From NCBI RefSeq assembly GCF_013307435.2, contig NZ_CP102845.1, positions 558,001 through 622,000 on the forward strand: a stretch of 64,000 nt of DNA, given 5' to 3'. Under the pieces are notes generated by a model. It made no database searches. It saw only the letters and a list, made by a program, of their open reading frames with translations, and was not told the DNA's origin. The stretch is from Microvirga terrae (lineage in GTDB: Bacteria; Pseudomonadota; Alphaproteobacteria; Rhizobiales; Beijerinckiaceae). Of the stretch, positions 16,480 through 24,095 are shown in pieces. A program made the position numbers and the translations under genes. The first letter of the stretch is position 1, and every line of letters begins with the position of its first letter.

Positions 16480-17570
16480 GGCGGATCACGAAGGTTTGGC
16501 CGACGGGCGCAGATCATGCGAAGTGAAGCCCCGCCCGGTGCGCGGATCACCGGGTCGAACCCGGCCGCGGCCAAGCGTGGCCTCAGATGGTTCACATTGC
16601 GGATGCCTCCGCCCCAGAGCAGATTCTTCAGACGGTTGATCGCAGGGACTCGGCCATGACCTTCGGACGCCAGAACGGCGACGAGAAGCCACCCGCCCGG
16701 CCTCAGGGCCCGAAAGACTCGCTCGATCGCCTCGTGGATGATGGCCTCGGGCAGGAACATCTGAGGCAGGAAGGCGAGGTCGAAGGCCTCTTTGTCCCTC
16801 AGATCTTCCACGCGCTCCTGCCGAACGTCGATGCGACCCGCAAGGCCGGCCTCCTGCACATGGCGGGTCCCGACGGCGGCCGGGTGCGGCGCGGGCTCGA
16901 GCGCCACCGCGTTCAGGTGCGGGAAATGCCGGCAGAGCGTGATCGAAAGGCCCGCGGCTCCTGCGCCCACGTCGAGAAGGCCCGCGCCGGGTCTCTCGAG
17001 ACGCGGCACGAGGCCCGGCAGAAACTTCAATTTCGGCAGAGCCCGCGTGGTCCAGAGCTGGGTCAGGGTCCCCTGTGCTTCGATGATCGCCTCGTCGGTG
17101 TGGGTCCAGCCGTCAAGCGTCAGGGCGCCCTCGGCCGATCGGTGCCGGAAGCTCTGCGCCTGCAGAAGTGGGGCCCGAAGGGAGGCCTGAAAAGTCGCCA
17201 CCCCCTCGGGCGTGGTGAAGGGCATGAGGGACGGGGCCGCACGGACGCGGCCGTGCTCCCACACGAGGAATCCGTAGCTGGCGAGAACGTCGATCAGGAC
17301 CTGCACGAGCGGGAGCGGCAGCGATGCAGCTCGTGCCAGTTCGTCAATCGCCGTCGGCTTGCCGAGCTGGGCGAGAAGGCCGCTGTCGGCACAGGCTGAA
17401 AGGGCGCTGGCCGACCAGATCGCATGATCGGCCTCTTCGAGGACTTTCAGCACGTCGCCCGATCGCCGGAACGGCGGAGCAGCCGTGCGATGCCAGGAGG
17501 GAAGACCAATGGATCCGAAGCCCACGCGGTCTCCTCCGTGGGACAGGAGAGCATAGGCGCGCCACAGCAT
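16476..17570 (-). CDS. SAM-dependent methyltransferase with N-terminal winged-helix domain, in the carotenoid operon
   Basis: 364 residues. The N-terminal half (about 40-170) looks like the dimerisation/winged-helix domain of O-methyltransferases of the CrtF/plant OMT layout (AIDELARAASLPLPLVQVLIDVLASYG). The SAM-binding Rossmann fold follows, with motif I LLDVGAGAAGLS and later an acidic loop and RALRPGGWLLV. It lies 7 bp after DUF2141 and before desaturase copy B, so it probably acts on the pigment. Methyl esterification of a carotenoic acid, or O-methylation, would fit; this is inference. A role on an unrelated small molecule is not excluded. Confidence 0.72.
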   Translation of the reverse strand: MLWRAYALLSHGGDRVGFGSIGLPSWHRTAAPPFRRSGDVLKVLEEADHAIWSASALSACADSGLLAQLGKPTAIDELARAASLPLPLVQVLIDVLASYGFLVWEHGRVRAAPSLMPFTTPEGVATFQASLRAPLLQAQSFRHRSAEGALTLDGWTHTDEAIIEAQGTLTQLWTTRALPKLKFLPGLVPRLERPGAGLLDVGAGAAGLSITLCRHFPHLNAVALEPAPHPAAVGTRHVQEAGLAGRIDVRQERVEDLRDKEAFDLAFLPQMFLPEAIIHEAIERVFRALRPGGWLLVAVLASEGHGRVPAINRLKNLLWGGGIRNVNHLRPRLAAAGFDPVIRAPGGASLRMICARRPNLRDPP

Positions 17571-17577
17571 GGCAGCC

Positions 17578-17982
17578 CTATCGGATCGGGATCACGACCG
17601 TCGTCGCGGGTTCCCTGACGACGATCCGGGCCGCCTCGAAGTTCGGAGGGCCGCGGCGGCCCACATCGTTCGAGAAGCCGTAGGGCTCGTTGGGCAGGCC
17701 GATGAAGCTGCGGTCGAGCTTGCCGTTGCCGTTCACATCATGGAAGACCGCGATGGCATAGGTGCCGGGCTTCACGTTCCTGATCTGCAGTTCCACCGTT
17801 CCCGAGGAGGCCTTGCCGCGATCCTTGTAGGGGCAGGTGGCTTCCTCGAAGCTCGTGTCGCAGATTCCAGCATAGACCATGTTCTGATCCGGCTGAACGC
17901 CCTGTGCGCGGATCGTCAGCGTCGCTGCGTGAGCGGACGAGGCGGAAAGCAGAAGAGCGATCGTCAGTCGAATGCGTCCCAT
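17578..17982 (-). CDS. DUF2141 exported protein
   Basis: 134 residues with a classical signal peptide (MGRIRLTIALLLSASSAHA, cleavage after AHA). The mature 115 residues are a beta-rich DUF2141 domain (VKPGTYAIAVFHDVNGNGKLD, GLPNEPYGFSND). The Asp/Asn loop DVNGNGKLD resembles a metal-binding turn. RBS GAGG is visible just before ATG 17982. The gene sits between two carotenoid genes with gaps of 11 and 7 bp, which implies co-transcription. Function is unknown; a periplasmic role in handling or exporting the pigment is only a guess. Confidence 0.82.
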   Translation of the reverse strand: MGRIRLTIALLLSASSAHAATLTIRAQGVQPDQNMVYAGICDTSFEEATCPYKDRGKASSGTVELQIRNVKPGTYAIAVFHDVNGNGKLDRSFIGLPNEPYGFSNDVGRRGPPNFEAARIVVREPATTVVIPIR

Positions 17983-17993
17983 CCGGTGTTCCT

Positions 17994-19544
17994 CTAGAGA
18001 GCCGCTTGGCCGAGCGGTGCGACGGCAGGTTCCGATTCCCGGTGGCCTGCTCGTCGGCGCTCCCGATCCTCCAGCAGCAGGCGCGTGGTGATGCGCGCGC
18101 CCTCATAGATCACCGGCAGGCCGCTGCCCGGATGCGTGCCTCCGCCGACCAGATAGACGTTGCGCCCGAAGCGGTTGTGGGGCCGGAAGTACAGCATCTG
18201 CGTGAGATTGTGCGCGAGGTTGAAGGTGGCACCCTCGAACACGGCAAAGTCGTCCTGCCAGCCCCGCGGCGTCACGACGCGTTCGAAGCGGATTCGGTCT
18301 TCGATGTCGTGGAGCCCGAGCAGCTTCAGCCGCTCGAGGGCGAGCCTGCGATAGCGGGGCGCCTCGCGGGCCCAATCGACCCCGCAGCGCAGGTTCGGCA
18401 CCGGGACCAGCACGTAGAGGCTCGTGTGGCCCTTGGGGGCCAGGGTCGGGTCCGTCACGCCGGCGTGATGCACGTAGATCGACGGCTCTTCGGGCAGAAT
18501 GCCGCTGGTGATCTCGCGGATGTTGCGCTCGTATTCGCGCGACAACAGGATCGTATGATGGGCGAGATCGCCCACGTCGCCCTCGATGCCGAGATAGAGC
18601 ATGAAGGTCGAGCACGAGATCTTTGCACGATCGAGCTTCTTGTTCTTCCAGCGCGGGCGCATGGATTCGGGCACGAGCCGCTGCATGGCATGGCCGAAGT
18701 CGCCATTTACCACAATCGATCCGGCGGCGAATTTTTCACCGCCAGCCTCGAGGCCGACGGCCTCGCCGCCTTCGTAGAGAATGCGATCCACCGGCGTGTT
18801 CAGGCGGATGTCGACGCCCATCTTGCGCGCCACACGGGCCATCGCGTCCGAGACCGCGCCGCAGCCGCCCATGGGGTGGAACACCCCGTGCTCGTATTCG
18901 AGAAAGGACAGGATCGTGAACAGACTCGGGCACTGGAACGGCGACATGCCGAGGTATTTCGTCTGGAACGAAAAGGCGAGACGCACGCGCGGATCGGCGA
19001 AGTAGCGCTTGAGATCACTGTCGACGCTGGAGAACGGCCGCAGCTTCGGCAGGGCCGCCAGCATCGCTGGCGAGAAGAGATCGGCCGGACTCGAGAAGGC
19101 CTGTTCCAGCACCGGCCGGAAGGCTTCGAGCTTGTCCCGGTTGTCGTCGAGAAACCGGCGCACGTTGCGCGCATCGGCAGGCGCAAGCCGCGCGATCTCC
19201 TGCTCGAGCCGGTCGAGATCGTAGGTGGCGCGAATGGACCCGCCGCCTTCGAAGACAAGATGATATTGCGGATCGAGGCGCTTGAGTTCGACGTGATCCT
19301 CCAGCCGCTCGCCGCATGCCTCGAAAATATCCTTCAGCACACGCGGATACAGGAAGAAGGTCGGGCCGATGTCGAACTTGTAGCCGCCGGGAGCATGAAT
19401 CGTCCGGGTGCGGCCACCGACGGCTGGCTCGCGCTCGAACACGGTGACGGGAATGCCCTCCCGTGCCAGCAGCATGGCGGAAGCAAGACCTCCCGGGCCG
19501 GCCCCGACAATCGCAACAGGCTGCGACGGGGAGGATGTGACCAT
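17994..19544 (-). CDS. CrtI/CrtN-family carotenoid desaturase, copy A
   Basis: 516 residues from ATG 19544 (GAGG about 9 bp upstream). The FAD start VAIVGAGPGGLASAMLLA, followed by GGRTRTIHAPGGYKFDIGP, is complete. The middle domain and the C-terminal motif NVYLVGGGTHPGSGLPVI, preceded by YFRPHNRFG, are typical of phytoene/dehydrosqualene desaturases. It is the first gene of the nine-gene leftward operon. Given HpnC-HpnD-HpnE in the same operon and no phytoene synthase (crtB) in the window, the substrate is more likely squalene (C30 route) than phytoene. This is inferred from context. Confidence 0.87.
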   Translation of the reverse strand: MVTSSPSQPVAIVGAGPGGLASAMLLAREGIPVTVFEREPAVGGRTRTIHAPGGYKFDIGPTFFLYPRVLKDIFEACGERLEDHVELKRLDPQYHLVFEGGGSIRATYDLDRLEQEIARLAPADARNVRRFLDDNRDKLEAFRPVLEQAFSSPADLFSPAMLAALPKLRPFSSVDSDLKRYFADPRVRLAFSFQTKYLGMSPFQCPSLFTILSFLEYEHGVFHPMGGCGAVSDAMARVARKMGVDIRLNTPVDRILYEGGEAVGLEAGGEKFAAGSIVVNGDFGHAMQRLVPESMRPRWKNKKLDRAKISCSTFMLYLGIEGDVGDLAHHTILLSREYERNIREITSGILPEEPSIYVHHAGVTDPTLAPKGHTSLYVLVPVPNLRCGVDWAREAPRYRRLALERLKLLGLHDIEDRIRFERVVTPRGWQDDFAVFEGATFNLAHNLTQMLYFRPHNRFGRNVYLVGGGTHPGSGLPVIYEGARITTRLLLEDRERRRAGHRESEPAVAPLGQAAL

Positions 19545-19838
19545 GAGCGGCTGCCTCGGCTGTGGCTGTGATGGAACAACGGATGTCTGAACTAGACCAG
19601 TCCGGCGTCTCGACCAGTAGCCGCCCTCCACGATCACGGAAAGGTGAAGCTTAATCCGCTCGGAAAAGTAACGTTATTCAGGCTATAATAGTTGCTCTCG
19701 TGACTCTTCCAGGCTAGTTCCGCGAATAGTCTTGTAATCCTGAAGGATGAGTGAACGTAGAAAAATTTCTCAGCGCCTTATTCTTGCCTTTTTAAGGCTC
19801 AGTTTCACTTCCAACCACAACGGAAGGGGAGACTGTCT

Positions 19839-20258
19839 TTGAAGAACATCCTCACCCGGGCATCTGCGATGATGCCTCTTCTTCTTGTAGCAGCCTGCAA
19901 TACGACCGCCTCCAACGACCCGAGCATCACGGGATCCATCTCACAGGCCAATATCGAGACCGGCAATGCCTTTCAGCGCGGCACCGCCTCCTGGTACGGA
20001 CCGGGGTTTCACGGCCGCAAAACGGCCAGCGGCGAGCGCTTCAACTCCAACGACATGACGGCCGCCCACCGCTCCCTGCCGTTCGGCACGCGACTCAAGG
20101 TCGTGAACGAAACCAATGGCCGCTCCGTGGTCGTCCGGGTGAACGATCGCGGTCCGTTTGCCCACCGCCGCATCATCGACCTCGCCAAGGGGCCCGCGCT
20201 GGCCCTGGGGCTGACTTCCACCGGCACGGGCTACGTATCCCTGCACAGGCTCGATTAG
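19839..20258 (+). CDS. rlpA: RlpA-like double-psi beta-barrel lipoprotein
   Basis: 139 residues. TTG at 19839 is chosen because GGAAGGGGA lies 9 bp upstream and gives a proper lipoprotein signal (basic start, hydrophobic core, lipobox LVAAC with lipidated Cys20). An ATG ten codons later would lose the charged n-region. The DPBB domain is complete (GTASWYGPGFHGRKTASGE, VRVNDRGPF). The Asp and His used for glycan cleavage in RlpA lytic transglycosylases are present (NDMTAAHRSLPFG). There is no C-terminal SPOR domain, unlike E. coli RlpA. It acts at the outer membrane on denuded peptidoglycan. The upstream 294-bp gap to the carotenoid operon carries both divergent promoters. Confidence 0.85.
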   Translation: MKNILTRASAMMPLLLVAACNTTASNDPSITGSISQANIETGNAFQRGTASWYGPGFHGRKTASGERFNSNDMTAAHRSLPFGTRLKVVNETNGRSVVVRVNDRGPFAHRRIIDLAKGPALALGLTSTGTGYVSLHRLD

Positions 20259-20316
20259 GCGCTTCTTAATCCCTTGCGGCGATCCTTGGCACGATTCGGG
20301 ACCAAGGGTTGCTTAC

Positions 20317-20673
20317 ATGGAATCGAAATCGTCTCAGGCGACGAACGTCATCCGCTTTCCGGGCGCGCGCTCGACGTCCAATCCAAGGCGCGATCAGCGG
20401 AGCCTCATGGATGCGGTTTATGCCGCGGGCTCCTTGTCGATCGACGCGGGTGATCGCACCACCAAGGCCATGGCAACGCGGCTCACCATCTTCGGCTTCG
20501 TCGTGATCGACGAAGTGCAGGCGGATGGGAGTGCGCGACGCCTGCGTGCCTCCGAGGCGATCCATGCGTCCACGGCCTGCCCCTGGCGCGTCTCGAAACC
20601 GTCGGGCCGCTACCGGATGGATGAGGATTGGCCGGAAACCGATCGCGCCTTGTTCGCCGCCCTGCAGGCCTGA
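20317..20673 (+). CDS. Hypothetical protein, 118 residues
   Basis: I do not recognise a family. The N-terminal third is basic and disordered (NVIRFPGARSTSNPRRDQRS). The middle is amphipathic and ends with a compact Trp/Pro-containing part. There is no signal peptide or membrane helix. The motif NVIRFPGAR near the start recurs in several small Hyphomicrobiales proteins that I know only as hypothetical. Codon use matches the neighbours. The gene stands alone between rlpA and another small gene. Confidence 0.55.
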   Translation: MESKSSQATNVIRFPGARSTSNPRRDQRSLMDAVYAAGSLSIDAGDRTTKAMATRLTIFGFVVIDEVQADGSARRLRASEAIHASTACPWRVSKPSGRYRMDEDWPETDRALFAALQA

Positions 20674-20750
20674 CCTGCGATAGGGACCTCGCCTTTTCCG
20701 TCTCCTGAACTATTTTCCTGCGCCAGCCTGTGGCGCCTCAGGGGATGTCC

Positions 20751-21056
20751 ATGCACCTGGTCCAGATTCTTCTGCCGCTTGCCGACAATGCCGGCCGCCG
20801 CTTCGACGGCGGCGCCTATGGGCGGGTTCGCACGGAACTGTCCGAGCGGTTCGGCGGCATCACGAGCTTCACGCGCGCGCCGGCCCACGGCGTCTGGAAG
20901 GAGGGCGGCCATACCGCCCACGACGATATCGTGGTGTTCGAAGTCATGGCCCGGGAACTCGACCATTCCTGGTGGGAGCGGTACCGCGCCGAACTGGAGC
21001 GCCGGTTCGAGCAGGAAACCATCGTGATGCGCGCCATCAAGGTCGAGATGCTGTAG
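20751..21056 (+). CDS. Conserved hypothetical protein, 101 residues
   Basis: Start chosen at ATG 20751 because AGGGG (20740-20744) is 6 bp upstream; an ATG 6 bp earlier would sit on the ribosome site. The protein is soluble, with a FGGITSFTRAPAHGVWK block and a C-terminal helix (ELDHSWWERYRAELERRF). It looks like a small alpha/beta ferredoxin-like domain, but I do not recognise the family. Confidence 0.6.
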   Translation: MHLVQILLPLADNAGRRFDGGAYGRVRTELSERFGGITSFTRAPAHGVWKEGGHTAHDDIVVFEVMARELDHSWWERYRAELERRFEQETIVMRAIKVEML

Positions 21057-21143
21057 CGGGTTCCATCCCGCGGGGCTCCTCACCGCGTGGAGGGAACCCG
21101 ACCCGCACTGCTTCGCTTGTCGTTGGAAAAGCGGAGCACTCCC

Positions 21144-21455
21144 ATGGCCAAGCCACTAATCGTTTCCATTCCCCACAACCTCGGCCAGGCCGAAGCCATG
21201 CGCCGGCTTCACGGCGGCATGACGGGCCTGAAATCCCAGTTCGGGGACAAGGTCGCGTCCATCAACGAGACCTGGAACGGCAACCGCATGGATTTCCATG
21301 TCGGGGCGATGGGCCAGAACGTCAGCGGCCACCTCGAAGTGATGCAGGATCAGGTTCGCGTCGAAGTGCAGTTGCCGTGGATCCTTGCGATGGTTGCAGA
21401 GAAGGCGAAGACCTTCATCCAAAAGCAAGGAACACTGATGCTCGAGAAGAAATGA
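21144..21455 (+). CDS. Polyhydroxyalkanoate-system family protein (PHA_gran_rgn)
   Basis: 103 residues from ATG 21144, with GGAG at 21133-21136. The pattern MAKPLIVSIPHNLGQAEAMRR, then a beta-rich middle (NRMDFHVGAMGQNVSGHLEV) and LPWILAMVAEKAKTFI, is that of the polyhydroxyalkanoic acid system family. Its members are small alpha/beta proteins often found near granule genes. There are no phaC or phasin genes near it here. The biological role is therefore unclear. Confidence 0.75.
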   Translation: MAKPLIVSIPHNLGQAEAMRRLHGGMTGLKSQFGDKVASINETWNGNRMDFHVGAMGQNVSGHLEVMQDQVRVEVQLPWILAMVAEKAKTFIQKQGTLMLEKK

Positions 21456-21501
21456 CGGTGGCTATAGCGATGAATATCCGTTCAGGAATATGAACGCAGA
21501 T

Positions 21502-21526
21502 GGAACTAAACAGGCCTGTCTGCGTT
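21502..21526 (+). promoter_or_regulatory. EcfG-type (general stress) promoter for the glycan cluster
   Basis: GGAAC (21502-21506) and CGTT (21523-21526) with a 16-bp spacer match the EcfG consensus exactly. The first gene (21649) begins 122 bp beyond the -10, leaving a leader that could carry further control. The three genes that follow are close together and co-directional, so all would be stress-induced. Confidence 0.6.
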
Positions 21527-21648
21527 GTGTCATCGATTGCGACCACGACCCTTCGTTGGTGCGCTTCACTTAAGACATCGCTTTATTCACCCCGGGCCGT
21601 GTTCTTCCGTCCGATCGCGACAACACACCTGTATTTGAGGATGGCGCT

Positions 21649-22866
21649 ATGCATGAGCGTTTGATGACGCAGTCCTATGCCCTTCGTTCGCCTGTCAAGG
21701 TCGGTTCAGAAAAACCTCTTCTCGTCTGCTTCTCACATCTGCGCTGGGATTTCGTCTGGCAGCGGCCTCAGCATCTCCTCAGCCGGGCGGTCAAGCATTA
21801 CGACGTCCTGATCATCGAAGAGCCCATGTTCAAAGCCGGTGCGAAGCCTCATATGGACGTGAGCGACCGGCCTCAGGGCGTGACCATCGCGGTGCCGGTT
21901 CTTCCCGAAGTTCTGTCGCATGAGGACGTCATCGCCGAGCAGCACGACCTGATCGAAGAACTGATCGGCCGCGAGGCCAAGAGCCCGCGCGTGTTCTGGT
22001 ACTACACGCCGATGGCCATGGCATTCACCAGCGATCTTGAATGCGACCTGTGCGTCTACGACAACATGGACGAGCTCTCGCTCTTCCGCGGCGCATCGCA
22101 GGAGCTCCTCGATCTTGAGAACGCCCTCTTCTCCCGCTGCGATCTGGTCTTCACGGGCGGCATGAGCCTCTTCGAGGCCAAGCGCCACCGCCACCGCAGC
22201 GTTCACGGCTTCCCGTCCTCCATCGACTTCCAGCACTTCTCGCAGGCCCGCTCCATCGACAAGGATCCGGACGACCAGGCGCAGATCCCGCATGTGCGCC
22301 TCGGCTTCTTCGGCGTCGTCGACGAGCGCATGGATATCGATCTTTTGGCCGAGGTCGCCGACCTGCGTCCCGACTGGCAGTTCGTGATGATCGGCCCGGT
22401 GGTGAAGATCGATCCTGCGACCCTCCCGCAGCGGCCCAATATCCATTGGCTCGGCGGAAAGTCCTACAATGAACTGCCGCACTACCTGTCCGGCTGGGAT
22501 GTGGGCTTCATGAATTTCGCCCTCAACGAGGCCACGAAGTTCATCAGTCCGACGAAGACGCCGGAATTCCTGGCGGCCGGCGTGCCGGTCGTCTCGACGC
22601 CGATCACCGATGTGGTACGGCCCTACGGTGAGAAGGGACTCGTCGAGATCGCCAAGGATGCCCATGAGGTGGTCGCCAAGGTCGAAACCATCCTGGCTCG
22701 GCCGAAGGAGTCGTGGCTTGCCAAGGTCGACCGCCATCTCGCGGCCGGCTCCTGGGACAAGACCTGGGCGTCCATGCACAAGCTCATGCTGGATGCGACC
22801 GGTGACGCGACGGCCGATCGTCCAGCTTCTTCCCTTCCCGTTTATGCCACCACGCCTGCGGAGTGA
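21649..22866 (+). CDS. Glycosyltransferase (GT4-like, GT-B fold) of the Galf glycan cluster
   Basis: 405 residues from ATG 21649 with GAGG 8 bp upstream. The N-terminal half has the HLRWDFVWQRPQHLLSRA motif typical of a family of family-1/4-type transferases found with UDP-galactopyranose mutase. The C-terminal half has the nucleotide-sugar binding pattern FLAAGVPVVSTPITDVVRPYG and a KFISPTKTPEF stretch with conserved Lys/Glu. It is soluble. It is followed 6 bp later by glf, so the donor may be UDP-galactofuranose, although the acceptor and linkage are unknown. Confidence 0.8.
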   Translation: MHERLMTQSYALRSPVKVGSEKPLLVCFSHLRWDFVWQRPQHLLSRAVKHYDVLIIEEPMFKAGAKPHMDVSDRPQGVTIAVPVLPEVLSHEDVIAEQHDLIEELIGREAKSPRVFWYYTPMAMAFTSDLECDLCVYDNMDELSLFRGASQELLDLENALFSRCDLVFTGGMSLFEAKRHRHRSVHGFPSSIDFQHFSQARSIDKDPDDQAQIPHVRLGFFGVVDERMDIDLLAEVADLRPDWQFVMIGPVVKIDPATLPQRPNIHWLGGKSYNELPHYLSGWDVGFMNFALNEATKFISPTKTPEFLAAGVPVVSTPITDVVRPYGEKGLVEIAKDAHEVVAKVETILARPKESWLAKVDRHLAAGSWDKTWASMHKLMLDATGDATADRPASSLPVYATTPAE

Positions 22867-22872
22867 TCTGGA

Positions 22873-24024
22873 ATGTATGATTGGTTGATTGTCGGCGCCG
22901 GCTTTGCAGGCAGCGTTCTGGCGGAACGTCTGGCGACCGAGCGCAACGAGCGCGTCCTCCTCATCGACCGCCGTCCGCATATCGGCGGCAACGCCTATGA
23001 TCGGTACGACGACGGCCTTCTGATCCATCAGTATGGTCCGCATATCTTCCATACCAATTCCAAGCAGATCTTCGATCATCTTTCCCGCTTCACGGAATGG
23101 CGCTTCTACGAGCACCGGGTCCTGGCCGAAGTGGATGGCATGCTCGTGCCGATTCCCATCAACCTCGACACGGTCAACAAGCTCTACGGCCTGAATCTCA
23201 CGTCCGAGCAGCTGCAGGACTGGTTTGCCGAGCGTGCCGAGACGATCGGCGAGATCAAGACGTCCGAGGACGTGGTGGTGTCGGTCGTGGGACGCGAGCT
23301 CTACGAGAAGTTCTTCCGCGGCTACACGCGCAAGCAATGGGGGCTCGATCCCTCCGAACTCGACAAGTCGGTGACCTCGCGCGTGCCGACGCGCACCAAC
23401 CGGGACGACCGCTATTTTACGGACGAATTCCAGTTCATGCCCAAGCACGGCTACACGCGGATGTTCGAGAAGATGGTCAGCCATCCGAACATCCACGTCA
23501 TGACGCAGACGGATTATGACGACGTGAAGAACGTCGTTCCCCATCGCCGCGTCATCTATACCGGGCCGATCGACGAGTACTTCAACTTCCAGTTCGGCAA
23601 GCTGCCCTACCGGTCGCTCCGCTTCGAGCACGTGACCCTCGACCAGACCTGGCATCAGGCCGTCGGTGTCGTGAACTACCCCCAGACGAACGACTACACC
23701 CGCGTCACGGAATACAAGCACCTGACCGGCCAGGAACACGCCAAGACGGCGCTCACCTACGAGTATCCGTCGGCCGAAGGCGATCCCTACTACCCGATTC
23801 CGAAGGCCGAGAACCAGGAACTGTTCAAGAAGTACGAGAAGCTTGCCCTGGCCACGCCCGACGTGTGGTTCGTCGGACGGCTGGCAACCTATCGCTACTA
23901 CAACATGGACCAGATCGTCGGTCAGGCGCTCGCCACCTTCCGGCGCATCAACGAGTCTCTGCCAGTCGGGGCCGACACCTCCGCGGTGAAAGTCGTATCG
24001 GGCTCGGCAGCCTTGGTTTCGTAA
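22873..24024 (+). CDS. glf: UDP-galactopyranose mutase
   Basis: Converts UDP-galactopyranose to UDP-galactofuranose with a reduced FAD. 383 residues, the normal length. The FAD motif DWLIVGAGFAGSVLAER, followed by DRRPHIGGNAYD, is complete. HIFHTNSKQIFDHLSRF, GYTRKQWGLDPSEL and the C-terminal GRLATYRYYNMDQ block match the substrate-binding region of Glf. It lies between the glycosyltransferase and the GH1-RmlD gene and presumably supplies Galf to a stress-linked exopolysaccharide or glycolipid. Confidence 0.93.
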   Translation: MYDWLIVGAGFAGSVLAERLATERNERVLLIDRRPHIGGNAYDRYDDGLLIHQYGPHIFHTNSKQIFDHLSRFTEWRFYEHRVLAEVDGMLVPIPINLDTVNKLYGLNLTSEQLQDWFAERAETIGEIKTSEDVVVSVVGRELYEKFFRGYTRKQWGLDPSELDKSVTSRVPTRTNRDDRYFTDEFQFMPKHGYTRMFEKMVSHPNIHVMTQTDYDDVKNVVPHRRVIYTGPIDEYFNFQFGKLPYRSLRFEHVTLDQTWHQAVGVVNYPQTNDYTRVTEYKHLTGQEHAKTALTYEYPSAEGDPYYPIPKAENQELFKKYEKLALATPDVWFVGRLATYRYYNMDQIVGQALATFRRINESLPVGADTSAVKVVSGSAALVS

Positions 24025-24095
24025 TCGACAAAGAGCATTGAACATTCCGCACTAGGAATAGTTGTGGAAGTACTGTTGTAATAGCTCGGAGTTGC

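Noticed and set aside
19670..19695. GCAAC-N17-CGTT on the minus strand before the carotenoid operon
   Set aside because: One mismatch to the EcfG consensus (GCAAC for GGAAC) and too far from certain; the true carotenoid promoter is unresolved.
21733..24045. 770-codon minus-strand open frame antisense to the glycosyltransferase and glf
   Set aside because: The opposite frames hold recognisable GT and UDP-galactopyranose mutase motifs; this one has none.
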